DNA of 64,000 nucleotides. Origin: Ursus arctos. Lineage: Eukaryota; Chordata; Mammalia; Carnivora; Ursidae. A program made the translations under genes and the position numbers. Below are positions 1 to 10,074 of this stretch, one piece after another. The number at the start of each line of letters is the position of its first letter. The stretch's first letter is position 1. The notes below the pieces were generated by a model. The model searched no databases and was not told where the DNA came from. It saw only the letters and a list, made by a program, of their open reading frames with translations. The stretch is from positions 12,244,501 to 12,308,500 of the forward strand of contig NW_026623008.1 of assembly GCF_023065955.2 (NCBI RefSeq), written 5' to 3'.

Positions 1-26
1 AACCGCTGTGCCACCCAGGCGCCCCT
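1..26 (-). mobile_element. SINEC head, cut by window edge
   Basis: The first bases are the complement of the carnivore SINEC 5' head, ending in the diagnostic 'ccacccaggcgcccc'. The body and A-rich tail lie outside the window to the left. The head form 'aaccgctgtgccaccc' matches the young subfamily seen in full at 7.3, 47.7 and 49.3 kb. Confidence 0.85.
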
Positions 27-45
27 ACTCTTCCACTTTCTTAAC

Positions 46-312
46 CCCTGACCTTGAAAGCTCCCTTGACCCGTCTGAGCCTCAGGCTCTTTCTGTGTTG
101 AGTAAAAACCCATCTCAGGGGGCGCCTGGCTGGCTCAGTCTGAAGAGTGTATGACTCCTGATCTGGGAGTCTTGAGTTCAAGCCCCACGCTGGATGGACA
201 GATTGCGTGGGTAAATAAACTTAAAAAAAAGCTCATCTCAAAAGGACTGTTGTGACGATGAGAACATGTATGTATCGGGGCTGGACTTATATGAGGTGCT
301 TGGCACACACGA
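46..312 (+). mobile_element. MIR, split by a SINEC
   Basis: The left part holds 'ccgtctgagcctcaggctc', a decayed form of the MIR core. The right part resumes after the SINEC at 234 with 'ctgttgtgacgatgag' and 'aggtgcttggcacac', the MIR 3' section. The two halves are colinear, so the SINEC landed in an existing MIR. Confidence 0.6.
118..233 (+). mobile_element. SINEC, older short type
   Basis: It starts with 'ggcgcctggctggctcagtc', has the B-box-like 'gagttcaagccccac' and ends in an A-rich tail, without the long CT-rich body of younger copies. The target-site duplication 'catctca' lies at 111-117 and 234-240. It interrupts a MIR. Confidence 0.88.
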
Positions 313-319
313 GGGACCA

Positions 320-1000
320 GCTCTGGTTACCTGCTGCGACTTCAGAAAACACGTCCAACTTAGAGGTTAAAACAATTATTTACTATTTCCCTTGACCCTG
401 TGAGCTGATGGGTTGGTTTTTCTGCTCTGTTTCTGGCAGGGTGACCACAGCAGGGGACATGTTCCTGGGAGTGGGACTTCTCTGGGCTGAAGCTGGGAGG
501 GTCCCAGGCAAACTGAGACGAGCAGGTCACTGTTGCTGTCCGGGTCACTCACGCAGCTGCAGCCAGCGGTGGGTTTGACTGGCCGGGACGTCCAGGGTGG
601 TTTCACTCACACGGCTGGCACTGGCTGCTGGCCGGGGGCTGGGAGCTCCGCTGGGGTTCCTTGCTGGGGCTTCTAGGTTCTTCTCAGTAGCCCGGGCTTC
701 CTTTTAGTCTGGGAGTCTCAAGGTAGCCTTCTAAGAGGGGGTGCTCCAAGACAAAAAGCCCCAAAGAGCAGGGACCTGTAGAGCTTCTCCTTGCTCGTGG
801 TTGCTCACTTCCCGTTGGCCAAAGCGAGTCACACGGCCTAACCCAGAGTTGGTGCAGGAGGGACAGGAATATGAGGCGGGAACACCAGGAACCGTGATCA
901 CTGGGGGCTGCCGGTGTACTGGTCTACCACCGGCTTGGGGGTGGTCTGGGTTGTTGCTGTGATCCTTATAGATAGAGTGAAAGGCCTGGATTGATGATCT
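320..1000. other. No gene; ancient unassigned repeat
   Basis: Around 560-900 the sequence resembles a mammal-wide interspersed repeat containing 'gctccaagac...acttcccgttggccaaagcgagtcacac', which I recognise but cannot assign to a family. Reading frames here are short and have no splice context. I see no gene. Confidence 0.35.
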
Positions 1001-1345
1001 CTGAGGTCCCTCCCACCACCCGGGAGGATGAATGACTTGCCCAGGGCCACACAGGGAGGTGGGGGGCAGAAGCAGATAAATCCTGGAACTCACATAAGCA
1101 GCACTATTGATAAAGCAATCGGAAACGACAGAAACATAAAACATCATCCATCGGAGCATTTGTTAAGGATTTTAAATGGGGCAGGACCAGCACAGGGGCC
1201 AGCCACGCAGGACCAGCACTGGGGCCAGCCACTCTGTACTTGCATTATTGTAAATGGTGAAGTGTTGGGAAAAAAGTCAGGGGGGCCTGGGGCACGCGGG
1301 GGGTGACCGTCACACAGACACTAGCCCCCTTCTGTGACTGTGTAG
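1000..1345. other. Decayed repeats and 26-bp duplication
   Basis: 'gacttgcccagggccacacag' near 1035 is MIR-like on the minus strand, and 1095-1160 vaguely resembles an old LINE fragment. A 26-bp unit starting 'aggaccagcac' occurs twice in tandem at 1183-1234 with two or three differences. No gene is visible. Confidence 0.4.
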
Positions 1346-1500
1346 GTGCCTTGCTGGAGGGGCTGTGTTTTCAAACTGAGGCTCAGAGGGGTCAAGTCAC
1401 TTGCCCAAAGCCACATAGCTAGGACATGGCCGAGCAGGGATTCGAACCAGGACTGTCCGGTTGCAAAGCCCAGGGCGTACTTGTCGAGCCACGCTGCCTT
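1345..1500 (-). mobile_element. MIR
   Basis: Reads 'ctgaggctcagaggggtcaa', 'cttgcccaaagccacatagc' and 'gggattcgaaccagg', the complement of the MIR core and its B box, in the right order and spacing. Confidence 0.8.
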
Positions 1501-1714
1501 TGGGCTTCATACTATCACTGCCTTTCCCCAGGAGGCTGGATCAGGGCAGACTATCGGTGTTCAGGTGGGCACCAGCCTTCTGCCTCTCCTCTCTGATATG
1601 AGGCCGCCAGGGACCACACCCCGTGGGTCTACGGGTCAGGAAGTCCCAGTTAATTGCATCTTTGACCCCAAAGCCCTTCTGACCAGCAGTCTGGTGGGTG
1701 GTTAAGGTCAGACA

Positions 1715-1860
1715 TTGGATTGGGCTAAGTCCCTTATCAGCTATGGGACTTGGGGTAAGGACCTTAAGGTCTCTGGGCCTCAGTTTCCCCAGACAGCTGT
1801 AAGGATGAAATGAGAGGGTGCACGGTGAGCCCTGAGCCCGATGCCTGGCTCCTGGGAAAC
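1715..1860 (+). mobile_element. MIR
   Basis: The core 'ctctgggcctcagtttcccc' is preceded by 'agctatgggacttggggtaa' and followed by 'gatgaaatgagagggtgc' and 'cctgagcccgatgcctggc', in MIR order. Confidence 0.72.
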
Positions 1861-2610
1861 TCTGTAAAGCCCGCTGGCATCCTGCATTGAAACTCCGAGA
1901 TCCTACCTGGCAATGGCGGAAGGGACAGGATGACCGACGACCTCTCCAGGTCTCCTTCAGACAGGAGTCTCCCCGCAAGGCCCAGCAAAGCGGGTGCAGA
2001 CGGGCCTGCCTCCCCCACCCCTGTAACCCCCGGCGGCAGCAGACGATCAAAAAGGAAACGTGAGCAAAACAGAACGGTCGGTTGGCCGGCGGCACTCGCT
2101 GCTGATTTATTCTTGGGAAGGGCCCTGCGTCCCCTGGAACGGTGACCTCTATTAATGTTGACGTGTTCAAAAGCTGCATGTTGGGATGCAGGGCGCCTCT
2201 GCTGTCCCTTTAAAGAACCTGCTGTTCAGTTTCAAAGACCCTGGCCGAGCGTGAGTAGTGTCTGGGAGTGCAATCCCTCGAGGAGGAATATTCCATCAAA
2301 CGCCGCGTGATAAATGGGGGCCCGAGCCACTGTAGACACTCACTTTGGACGAACGGAGACTTCACTCGCAGGGATAAAAGGAGATTCATTCCAAACGGAA
2401 TGGCTGAACAAACAGCGGGGGCCTGTGTGCCTTTCCGCCTCCCCCTTCTTCGCTGCAGCCCCCCTCCCCCCTCCTGGCCAGGGCAAGAACCCACGGCAGG
2501 GCCTGGGGGGGCCTCGGTGTGCCCAGGACCAGCGAGGGGCTCTGCATACGCCATCTCCTTGCACGCCCACCACCTGCGGCCTGGTGGGAGTTACCGCCGT
2601 CCTACTGCGG
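1861..2610. other. No gene or recognised repeat
   Basis: Moderately GC-rich sequence with overlapping short frames on both strands, the longest 212 codons on the minus strand. That frame extends into the MIR at 1715 and shows no domain or biased composition, so I treat it as chance. A C-rich run lies at 2455-2480. Confidence 0.45.
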
Positions 2611-2616
2611 ACGCAT

Positions 2617-2705
2617 GAGAAGCCCAGAGGGTGTGGGGACTCGCCTGAGGTCACGCAGCCCAGGAAGCCAGGAGCCAGGGAGCTGGCTCTCTGTTCTCCT
2701 CGGAG
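2617..2705 (-). mobile_element. Probable MIR fragment
   Basis: 'agaagcccagagggtgtggg' followed by 'ctgaggtcacgcagcccag' and an exon-like 'ctggctctctgttctcctc' fits a decayed MIR complement. It lies just upstream of a better copy. Confidence 0.45.
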
Positions 2706-2747
2706 CACTAGCCCTGGACGGCCTCGCGAAAGCAAGCAGTACCAACC

Positions 2748-2860
2748 ACAGCATGTCGCGGCGGGGAAACAGAGGCCCAGATGGGGAATGTGACTTGCCC
2801 AAGGTCACATGGCCAGTTTGGTAGAGAAATTTCTGGGAGTCAGCAGAGAAAGGAAGTGGA
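2748..2860 (-). mobile_element. MIR
   Basis: Contains 'aaacagaggcccagatgggg' and 'gacttgcccaaggtcacatg', a clear complement of the MIR core. Confidence 0.75.
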
Positions 2861-3405
2861 GCCGTTGGCCCATGGTTGGCACTTTGTGGATTTCCGTTTT
2901 GTGGAAGTCCATTTCCTTCGCTCTCTCCCTCCCCTTCTTCCTCCTTTCTGTAGCCAAGGCCAAGGGAAGGAGGGGGAATTACCCGACGGGAGAGAAAAGT
3001 CACGAGGTGGAGAGAGCCTCTGGGTCACCCAGCTGCCCCAGGGAGGAGTCGGGTTATGCCGAGTCTCCCTTTCATACACACAAGTCCTGCAGACACGAGT
3101 GAGCTGTGGGGACAGTGCTGGGGGTCCGGAGTGTTGTTCTGCACCGTGGGTTCCCAGCAGAGGGCATGCGGCTGCCCGAGGGCTAGGCCCCACGACCCCC
3201 AGAGCTTGGGGGGGTGAGCAGTGCCACCTGGGGCCCATCTCACCCGCTCTCCCCTCTGTGACCCATTCCAGACAGAAAAGTCTAGAACTGACTTCAACTG
3301 CTTCTTCATTGCTCATAGGAGAACATGGCAGGGTGGGGTGGGGTGGGGGGGATCCCCCCTTGCCCCTGAAGGGCAGCTGCCGGTCCCTGCACACGCATCC
3401 TGCTT
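2861..3405. other. No gene or recognised repeat
   Basis: GC-rich DNA with pyrimidine-rich (2925-2950) and G-rich (3328-3352) stretches. Reading frames up to 217 codons cross it but extend into flanking MIR, are rich in low-complexity G and P, and show no motif. Confidence 0.45.
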
Positions 3406-3409
3406 CTTC

Positions 3410-3705
3410 CCGCCCCCGCTCTTTCTCATGCTGATCCCTCTGACTGGAATGTCTCCCTCCCTCCCTCCCTGCCTAAGGCCTGCCTCAGAGCTCAGCATAA
3501 GGGCTGCCTCCTCCTTGGCCCTTATCCTGAGCCTGGGCCGCTCCTCTGGGCTCCTGCAGCCCCCAGGCTGACTTCTCTCGGAGCCCTCATCACCTGGGCA
3601 GTGATGCCCTACTCTGTGTCTCCTGGGCTGGACCCTGCGCCCCTTGGGGGTCTGTTCACGTCTGCGGCTCCAGGGCCTGGCATACAGCAGGTGCTCCGTA
3701 AGCAT
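3410..3705 (+). mobile_element. L2, 3' part
   Basis: The distal end reads 'ccagggcctggcatacagca' then 'ggtgctccgtaagcatgagg', the L2 3' terminus; upstream 'gctggaccctgcgccccttg' fits the preceding L2 segment. Confidence 0.72.
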
Positions 3706-3789
3706 GAGGGTAACTCCGCTGAGTTACCACCCCTCCGCCGGCAGCTGTCTGTGGGACATGGGCATGGCTGTGTGAGTGTGCGAGGTTGC

Positions 3790-3791
<2 letters not shown>

Positions 3792-3833
<42 letters not shown>
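3792..3833. repeat. (TG)n microsatellite, 21 units
   Basis: An uninterrupted dinucleotide run. It is the sole source of the valine/cysteine or threonine/histidine runs in frames crossing it. It is likely to vary in length between individuals. Confidence 0.97.
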
Positions 3834-3836
<3 letters not shown>

Positions 3837-4240
3837 GGGCCCAATCATCCCAGCTGCTTCTTTGGCAAAAGGCCCAGGAGTCATGGTTCAGGTCTGATGG
3901 TCCTATAGGTTCCTCTTCCAAACCCCCGGCAGGGAAGAGTCCATGGGGGCCAAGCCGGGGTCAAGGCCTGGTCCCTCTGGCCTCCGTTCATCACACCCTT
4001 GAGCTCCCCATCCACCCTGCTTCTAATGTGCCCGAGGATTGATATTCTTTTCTTGGCCTGGCCAAGGGCCGGATCGATTCCTGTCTTAAAGGCACCAGCC
4101 TCGCTTCACAGCCATCAACTGGACATTTCGTGGAGGTGGTTATTTAGAAATACAGCACCTTTCATTTTGTTCTTGACTCAGAAATCCCGCAGGCTCTCGT
4201 GGATTGACCCTGGGCGCAGGGCAGCGCGGTGCTTGCTGCT
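3834..4240. other. No gene or recognised repeat
   Basis: Ordinary mixed-composition sequence between a microsatellite and a MIR. No frame longer than 90 codons and no promoter or splice cluster that I trust. Confidence 0.4.
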
Positions 4241-4244
4241 TCCC

Positions 4245-4388
4245 GTGGATTATCTCATTTAATCTCTCGATGATGATTTGAGATGTGTCCTCATGACCCC
4301 TTGTGGACGAAGGCATGGAAGCTTAGGCTGATGCGGAAGCTCGCCCAAGGGGCAGCGCTGGGACCGGAGCCCCACGTCTCTGACAGTG
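4245..4388 (-). mobile_element. MIR
   Basis: 'gattatctcatttaatctct' opens a MIR complement; 'gatgcggaagctcgcccaag' and 'gcgctgggaccggagcccc' follow in order, considerably decayed. Confidence 0.65.
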
Positions 4389-4539
4389 GGTCCATAAGCA
4401 TAGTGGGGACCTGACCCCGCTTGGGTGAAACCCCACCCTTCCTACACCCAGGAAGGGTCTGGGGACAGTCCCAAAGCCCTTCATCGGGGCAACCTCAGGT
4501 GCTGTGGGTGTTTCCCTCCCCGCTCTGCTTCTCGCAGCC

Positions 4540-4740
4540 TCTGCCCGCTTAATTGCAATTAAGGATAAGCACCGCTGAATAGGGCTCCACAGGCAAATTA
4601 ATAACCTTATCTCATTCCAGCCAACCCTGGGGCCACAGCGCCCCTAGCCTGGGGCGACAGAAGCCTTCTTTATCAGTCTGCTGCTTTATCAGGGCAGCTC
4701 TCGGGTTTTTCCTCTTAGAGAAGAGGACGCAATGATCTCG
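4540..4740. promoter_or_regulatory. Candidate enhancer: homeobox palindrome and GATA sites
   Basis: A perfect 16-bp palindrome, 'cttaattgcaattaag' (4548-4563), contains a TAAT-N4-ATTA homeodomain dimer site. It is followed by GATA motifs: GATAAG at 4564, AGATAAG (complement) at 4606-4612, and TGATAA (complement) at 4669-4674 and 4686-4691. The block is repeat-free and AT-richer than its surroundings. Calling it an enhancer is inference; conservation cannot be checked here. Confidence 0.35.
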
Positions 4741-4999
4741 CCTGCGGGCATCTCTGTCCCCAGATGCACTGCTAGTGGCTGACTGTGGCCTGGGATTTCC
4801 CCAAAGCCTGGGGCTTCTCTTCAGGAATGCCCTCGGAGTTGCTGGTCTGAAATCTCAGGGCTGGATTGGCTCCAGGGTCACTGGGGGCATTCCTCAGTCC
4901 CCCCCTCCCCCCGCCCCGGGACTGGCCACGTTGCGTGGAACGGATGGCACTCTGTCCGGCCGTGTTTAGGGGGGTGGCTGTGAGTTCTTGTGCGATCCC

Positions 5000-5062
5000 C
5001 TGCTAGTCTGTGAGCTCCCCCTGCAGAGGCAGGGGCCCGTGTGGGACCCGGAGCAGGACATC
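5000..5062 (+). mobile_element. L2 fragment
   Basis: 'gtctgtgagctccccctgca' and 'ggcaggggcccgtg' match the 'gtgagctccttgagggcagggac' section of the L2 3' end; only this short piece is recognisable. Confidence 0.5.
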
Positions 5063-5284
5063 GTTAGCTAAGGGAAAGACAGAATGGCCCAGGATCCTCT
5101 TTGGTGTCTGGTGTATTTTCCTCCTGGCCGTGGTGGCGAGGAGGGTCTGCCTCAGTGCGAGTGTGTCCGGGGGGACCCTTTTCCTTGTGAAAGGAACCAG
5201 ATCGGATTGGCCCTGATGCCGAGGGGAGAAAAACAGCGGGACCCTGTAACCGGCTTAAAGCCCAAGGCGTTCTTTTCTGTGGCT

Positions 5285-5445
5285 GGAGGCAGTACAGAGT
5301 GTAGAGCCCAGAGTCGCCGGACCTGTGGAACACTGCCTCTGCCACTTGAAGCCAGTGTCTGTGGACAAGGGATTTGCCTTTGTTGAGCTCCTGTCCTCCT
5401 CTGTCCTCCTCTGTGAACCGCGGCCTCCGGCAGGAGTACAGACAT
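5285..5445 (+). mobile_element. MIR
   Basis: Decayed MIR head and core: 'gagtgtagagcccagagtcg', 'cctgcc'-like box, 'gacaagggatttgcctttgt' and 'tcctcctctgtgaaccg'. Divergence is high. Confidence 0.5.
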
Positions 5446-5524
5446 CGTGAGTCGCCGGAGAGGGAATGACTCCGTCGTGTCAGGACCTCTAACAGCCCGG
5501 GGCCAAAGTCGGCCCGTTAAGCGT

Positions 5525-5680
5525 TTGTGTAATTCTTTTATTTGATCTTCACGCGAGCACCCTTCAAGAAGTCCCTGGGAAATTGAGGATCAGAGACAGG
5601 GAGCAATTTGTCCAGGTCACACCGATGTCCGGAGAGAGCTCCGAACCCTAGCACCCTGGCCGGGGCTGTCTGTCTGGAGG
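5525..5680 (-). mobile_element. MIR
   Basis: 'tttgatcttcacgcgagcac', 'ggaaattgaggatcagagac' and 'caatttgtccaggtcacacc' follow the MIR complement from 3' section to core. Confidence 0.68.
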
Positions 5681-5717
5681 GCCGGGGCCCAGGGCTGTCC
5701 GGCTCTCCCCTTTGTCT

Positions 5718-5830
5718 CCGACTCATCCCGTGACCTTGGCCAAGTCCCTTCACCTCTTGGGGTCTCGGTTGTTCCATCTTTAAGATGGTCTTATTCCTTT
5801 TGCTGAATGAAGGCAGTCGGCTGGATTTGA
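5718..5830 (+). mobile_element. MIR
   Basis: 'gtgaccttggccaagtccct', 'cacctcttggggtctcggtt' and 'catctttaagatggtcttat' match the MIR core. It lies head to head with the preceding minus-strand copy. Confidence 0.72.
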
Positions 5831-5884
5831 TGGGATGGATTAGACTGGAAGAAACAATCCAGTGTCATTCTGTTCTTTGTGGTC

Positions 5885-5975
5885 ACTGAAGCCCGGAGAA
5901 GCGCAGCATTCCCAGAGTTGCACAGCACTGGGGGTAGAGCCGGAACCAGAGCTTTCCACCTTCCAGGGCAAGAAC
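5885..5975 (-). mobile_element. MIR fragment
   Basis: 'cactgaagcccggagaagcg', 'cccagagttgcacagcactg' and 'agagccggaaccagagc' trace the complement of the MIR core and head. Confidence 0.6.
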
Positions 5976-6965
5976 CCAAAAGACGATACCAGGTGGCCCT
6001 CCCTCCTGCCGAGAGCTCCGGGTCTGTCCTGGATGGCAGGTGTGTAACCATCCCTCCCCCCCGCCCTGCCCTGCCCAGCTGCAGGCTCCCTGCTTCTTGC
6101 CTCCCCCCCAACTTTGGTCTCTAAAAGTGGGCCTCGCCAGTTAGAGACTGTGCCTTTCTGTGGAGGGCTGGGGTTCCAGCGCCTTCCCCCTCGCCTTCCC
6201 CATCTCCACCCAGAGCTGGAATGGACACCCCTCCCCCAATGTTCTGATCAGATCATCATGAACGAGGCGGACCAACCGGGCGGGAGACTTGCAGCTTCAC
6301 TGGGCGACCACCCACTCCCCTGCTGCATCAGGAGCCCATCCGTCAGCAAAGTGGGGGCAAAGGAGGAAGCATTTTTGGAGACTGCAGAACCCCCTCGCCC
6401 TCTCCCCAAATCTCAGGGGCTTGAGGAAAGGCCTGTGGAACAGGTTCCATTTGGCAAATGGGATGGGAAATATGGCAAGGAATCCCACAGGAAGTAGACA
6501 GAAATATCCTGGAATAAATGACGCCCCGCCAGACCTGATACCGAAGAAGGGACTGGAATCCCATCCCGGGAGACGGATGTTCCATTCCTATTAGTTCCCT
6601 GTGGATACTGGATTATTGATACCCTAGAAGCTTCGTGTCCTGGGAATACTGATATTTAAGGATCGCTGGAACCCCTATCTCTGGGGACTGTGACTGTAGC
6701 CATGTTAGTCGTCCAAGAACACCCCTATTCAGGAACTGCTGAGACTCCCGTTCCAGAAAGCCTATCTTCCCAGCGTATTAATTCACTGAGGTGTGGACGC
6801 CGCAGAAATATTCCTTTCTCACGCCCAGGCTCTCAGCAACCAGGCTTTCCTGGGAGCCCATTCCAGGCTTGCTGGCGTCCCCGTGAGTGGTCTCCCCGGA
6901 TGGCTTTTGGAGAAATACTTCTAGAGCATGACCCTCTCCCCGGGCTGGGTCACAGTCACCCCGAG
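5976..6965. other. No gene; unassigned sequence
   Basis: 6000-6500 has mixed composition with no recognised repeat. 6570-6800 has several loosely similar phrases around 'cctattc', 'ggaata' and 'cctgggaatactgat', suggesting an old internally repetitive element that I cannot name. Frames up to 134 codons show no motif. Confidence 0.35.
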
Positions 6966-6967
6966 TG

Positions 6968-7104
6968 CTTCCTAAAGCACACAGCTGGGCACCCCCAGAG
7001 TTTCAGAATCAGCAGGTCTCCAGGCCCCAGAATTTACCTTCCTAACAAGTTCCCAGGGGACACTGATGTTACTGGTCCAGGGATTGCACTGTGAACACCA
7101 CTGT
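6968..7104 (+). mobile_element. MER5A-like hAT transposon
   Basis: 'cccagagtttcagaatcagc', 'aggtctccaggccccagaat', 'cctaacaagttcccagggga' and a terminal 'caccactg' match the distal two thirds of MER5A, a non-autonomous hAT-Charlie element. Confidence 0.75.
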
Positions 7105-7127
7105 TCCAGAATTTAGGTGCCAGGTCC

Positions 7128-7292
7128 TTGACCCTGGTTGCACCTAGAGTCGCCTATGAGAGTTTAAACTGCTGCCAAGGTCCAGGGCCCCCACTGTGAG
7201 GAATAGATTTAGTTGATCTGGGATGGGGCAGGTAATTTTTAAAGTTCTCTAGGTGATTCTCATGTGTGATCACGAGAGGAGAACCACTGGTC
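7128..7292 (+). mobile_element. MER5A-like hAT transposon, second copy
   Basis: 'tagagtcgcctatgagagtt', 'aaactgctgccaaggtccag' and the terminal 'gagaaccactgg' fit MER5A with a diverged middle. It sits about 25 bp after the first copy in the same orientation. Confidence 0.6.
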
Positions 7293-7336
7293 TCAGCCAA
7301 GCTTGGGACAGAGCGAGTAAGCAGCAGCTGCATTCT

Positions 7337-7541
7337 TTTTTTTTTTTTTTTTAAAGATTTTATTTATTTATTTGACAGAGATAGAGATAGCCAGCGAGAG
7401 AGGGAACACAAGCAGGGGGAGTGGGAGAGGAGGAAGTAGGCTCATAGCAGAGGAACCTGATGTGGGGCTCGATCTCATAACGCCGGGATCACGCCCTGAG
7501 CTGAAGGCAGATGCTTAACCGCTGTGCCACCCAGGCGCCCC
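7337..7541 (-). mobile_element. SINEC, young full-length copy
   Basis: Complete from poly-T (tail complement) to 'ccacccaggcgcccc' (head complement). The perfect target-site duplication 'agcagctgcattct' lies at 7323-7336 and 7542-7555, so insertion is recent. The tRNA-derived head carries the pol III A and B boxes, but it is a retroposon, not a tRNA gene. Confidence 0.97.
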
Positions 7542-7714
7542 AGCAGCTGCATTCTAGTAAACGTTCTGAGATGGGGGAGACCAAGACACAACCTGGGGCT
7601 TTGGGGGCGATCCTTGGGCTTGGCTTCCACTGGGGGGCCAACCCAGACTCAGGGCCCAGTAAGCCCCTGACCTTCCTCTTGGAGCTACTGGGATGACTTC
7701 TCCTGGATCTGGCA

Positions 7715-7875
7715 CAGCTGTCTGTTCATTCATTCACCCATATTCAATCGACACGCATTGGGCGCCTACAAGGAGCCCTGTTTAGACCCCGGGGGCATAC
7801 AGTGTGGATGAAACAGACCGAGATCCCTGCCTTCATGAAGCTCACGTCGCAGTTCATAGCGCCAGTGCTGCACAG
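7715..7875 (-). mobile_element. L2, 3' end
   Basis: 'cattcattcacccatattca', 'cattgggcgcctacaaggag', 'gatccctgccttcatgaagc' and 'tcacgtcgcagtt' are the complement of the L2 3' end. Confidence 0.75.
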
Positions 7876-8055
7876 TGTGGTCCAAAAGTGCCTTGGCACC
7901 TGAACGTCTCTGTTCACACTCACAGCTGGGCAAAGTGACGGGACCTTAAGATTGGGCCAGGCGGTGGGGTGGGGGCTGGGCACAGGGGCAGTAGGGGTGC
8001 TCCCAGCACACCCTCTGGGTAGATTCTCCAAAACCTGGCCAAGCGGGGGGGGGGT

Positions 8056-8056
<1 letters not shown>

Positions 8057-8092
<36 letters not shown>
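8057..8092. repeat. (GT)n microsatellite, 18 units
   Basis: A pure dinucleotide run directly after a G-rich stretch (8045-8057). The joint G-run and GT-run could form non-B structure. Confidence 0.97.
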
Positions 8093-8093
<1 letters not shown>

Positions 8094-8730
8094 AAACTGT
8101 TTCCTGGGTTCCGACTCCTCTTGGCACACCTTGGTTCGGCTTCTAGATTACAGGCACCTCAGGGCCATCGGGTGTGTACATTCGCCTCCAGCAAAGACGG
8201 CAGCAGGTCTTCCCGGGGTTGGGTCTGGGAGCCCCTTCTGTCTCCTGTCTGCCCCCTTGTTCTCCTCCTTTGGTTTTGTTTCCCTTTCTTCTCTACCCTC
8301 TGTCTCAGCCTCTTATTCCTGACCCCTTCTTTCTGTTGTTCTCTTTGCATTTCTTCTCCATTTGCCTGTCTCCATCCCTCCAGGCAGTTAGACCCCTGGC
8401 CCCCGGAGGACACTGGGAAGCATCTGGCCTGATTGGACCTCTCCTCTCTGGTTCCATCCTTTCCCTGATGAACATACTCTAAGCCCCAAACTCCGGACCC
8501 TGGGCACCTTGTTTCCCTCCTGCCATTGGCTGCAGACAACCCCCCCCAGCCCCCCCCCAGGACATGCAGAGCAGAGGGCAGTGCAGAAACCCTGCCTTTA
8601 ACCCCTCAGCTCTGGCCTGGGGTGGGGGAGGGGCTACTCCAGGGTCAGAGTCCCCAGGGTGCAGTTCCGATCTTGGTTGGGTCAGGAAGCGCAGCCCTCC
8701 AGTCTGGTTAGGGCCGTATTTCGGGCTCGT
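8093..8730. other. No gene; pyrimidine-rich block
   Basis: 8240-8390 is strongly pyrimidine-rich on the + strand, giving leucine/serine/phenylalanine frames on + and glutamate/lysine/arginine frames on -. 8540-8560 has a C-run. No repeat family or gene is recognised. Confidence 0.4.
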
Positions 8731-8734
8731 TCTC

Positions 8735-8838
8735 TGATACATCAATTCAGTGAACATTTATTGGCTGCTTATGATGTTTCAGGCGCTGAGATGGGCAGAT
8801 AAATAAACCACAGTCCTTCCCCTAAGGACTCAAGTGAA
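8735..8838 (-). mobile_element. L2, 3' end
   Basis: 'tcagtgaacatttattggct', 'tgtttcaggcgctgagatgg' and 'cacagtccttcccctaagga' are the L2 3' end complement. Confidence 0.68.
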
Positions 8839-8869
8839 TAATGTTTAAAGTGCCATCCATCTACCTTTC

Positions 8870-9000
8870 TGTCCTTCTGTCATTCCTTCATTCGCTTGTC
8901 CCTTCACTCATTCACTAACCACTGACCACCCACAGTGGCACAGGTGCAAGGGGATATAGCAATGAACCTGAGACTGGCCTTGCCCTCCAAGACCCCCCTC
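8870..9000 (-). mobile_element. L2, 3' end
   Basis: 'tcattccttcattcgcttgt', 'cagtggcacaggtgcaaggg' and 'actggccttgccctccaaga' follow the same order as the preceding copy, 35 bp away. It may be a second insertion or a duplication. Confidence 0.62.
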
Positions 9001-10070
9001 CCCCACCCCCAGAGGGAAAGACAGATAAGCAAATGGACAGTTAAGGGGCTCTGAGCTCTCACCGGATTCCAGGTCTGGGTGGTCAGATCAGGTGGTGAGC
9101 CAGGTGGGCTGGGTGGGGACAAGCACCACAAGCCTGGCTCAGACACTGGGTGGGGCTGCCCTGATCCAGCTGCCCGGAGGGAGGGTGGAGTGGGGGTGGG
9201 AAAGGGGGTCTGTGGTCTTGACATGCTACTAAGTCTCCCTGAGCCGGGAAAGCATTAGGGGCTGGGGACCAGACCCTGCTCTAAAGTGTGCCCCTTACTA
9301 CCTTGATGATGTCGTCATAAGAATGCAAACCCGCCTGCCGTGGGGAAGGGGAGGACATCCATTTCCCAGCTAGGAAATTATTGAATATTTAGGACCTGGA
9401 GCAGATCGTTTAGAGGGGGAAATGAATTTCTGTAGCATCCTCTGGCTGAGATAAATCAGCCCAGATGCTCCTGTGCTTTCACTTACCCCCTTGGAAGGGG
9501 TCTGGATGGGTGTTTATACAGCGTGAAAGTAATCGTTCTTCCAGAAGTGCTAACAACTCCTTCCAAAGCCATCAGCTCCCCCTTAACGCTGGTGCAGTGG
9601 ACCCCACTAGTCAGCCCCTGCCTGTGCACATCTGGGGCCTAGACCCCAGGAAGGCAAGGGGCGAGGCTGGTTGTCCATCTTCCCTCCCTATCCTTGAGGT
9701 CTTGTTGACGTGATGGGGCGCTGCGGAAGATCCAAGTCTCAGCCAGTAACAACGGGAGACCCAACCAAGTGCCCGGGGTGGAGCCAAGGGTCTGAGCTGT
9801 GAGGCAGGAGGATTAGGGGTGTAAGATTTAGGTTAGACCTAAGGAAGAACTTACCTTGACAGAGAATGATTGTGGTATTGCTCTCCCTAGGTGACTGGTC
9901 GGAGCAGAGGAGACTCATCTGTGGGGAAAAGAGGCAGAGGACGGACTGAACGGCTCTGAATCCTGAAAGACCCAGTTTTCTGTGATGTCCCGATTACCAG
10001 CCTGTAAATGTGTTAGCGACTCCTGCCTTGGCACTGGGCGCTAACTTTTCCTTCACAAAGTTATGTTTTT
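9001..10070. other. No gene; one AT-richer patch
   Basis: 9310-9480 is repeat-free and AT-richer, with an ATGCAAA octamer-like site near 9334. 9815-9860 ('ttaggttagacctaaggaag') resembles a mammal-wide repeat fragment I cannot name. No exon is seen. Confidence 0.4.
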
Positions 10071-10074
10071 CTAG

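Noticed and set aside
7337..7541. tRNA gene-like A and B boxes in SINEC copies
   Set aside because: The boxes belong to the tRNA-derived SINE head. There is no full cloverleaf without the SINE body, and target-site duplications show retroposition.
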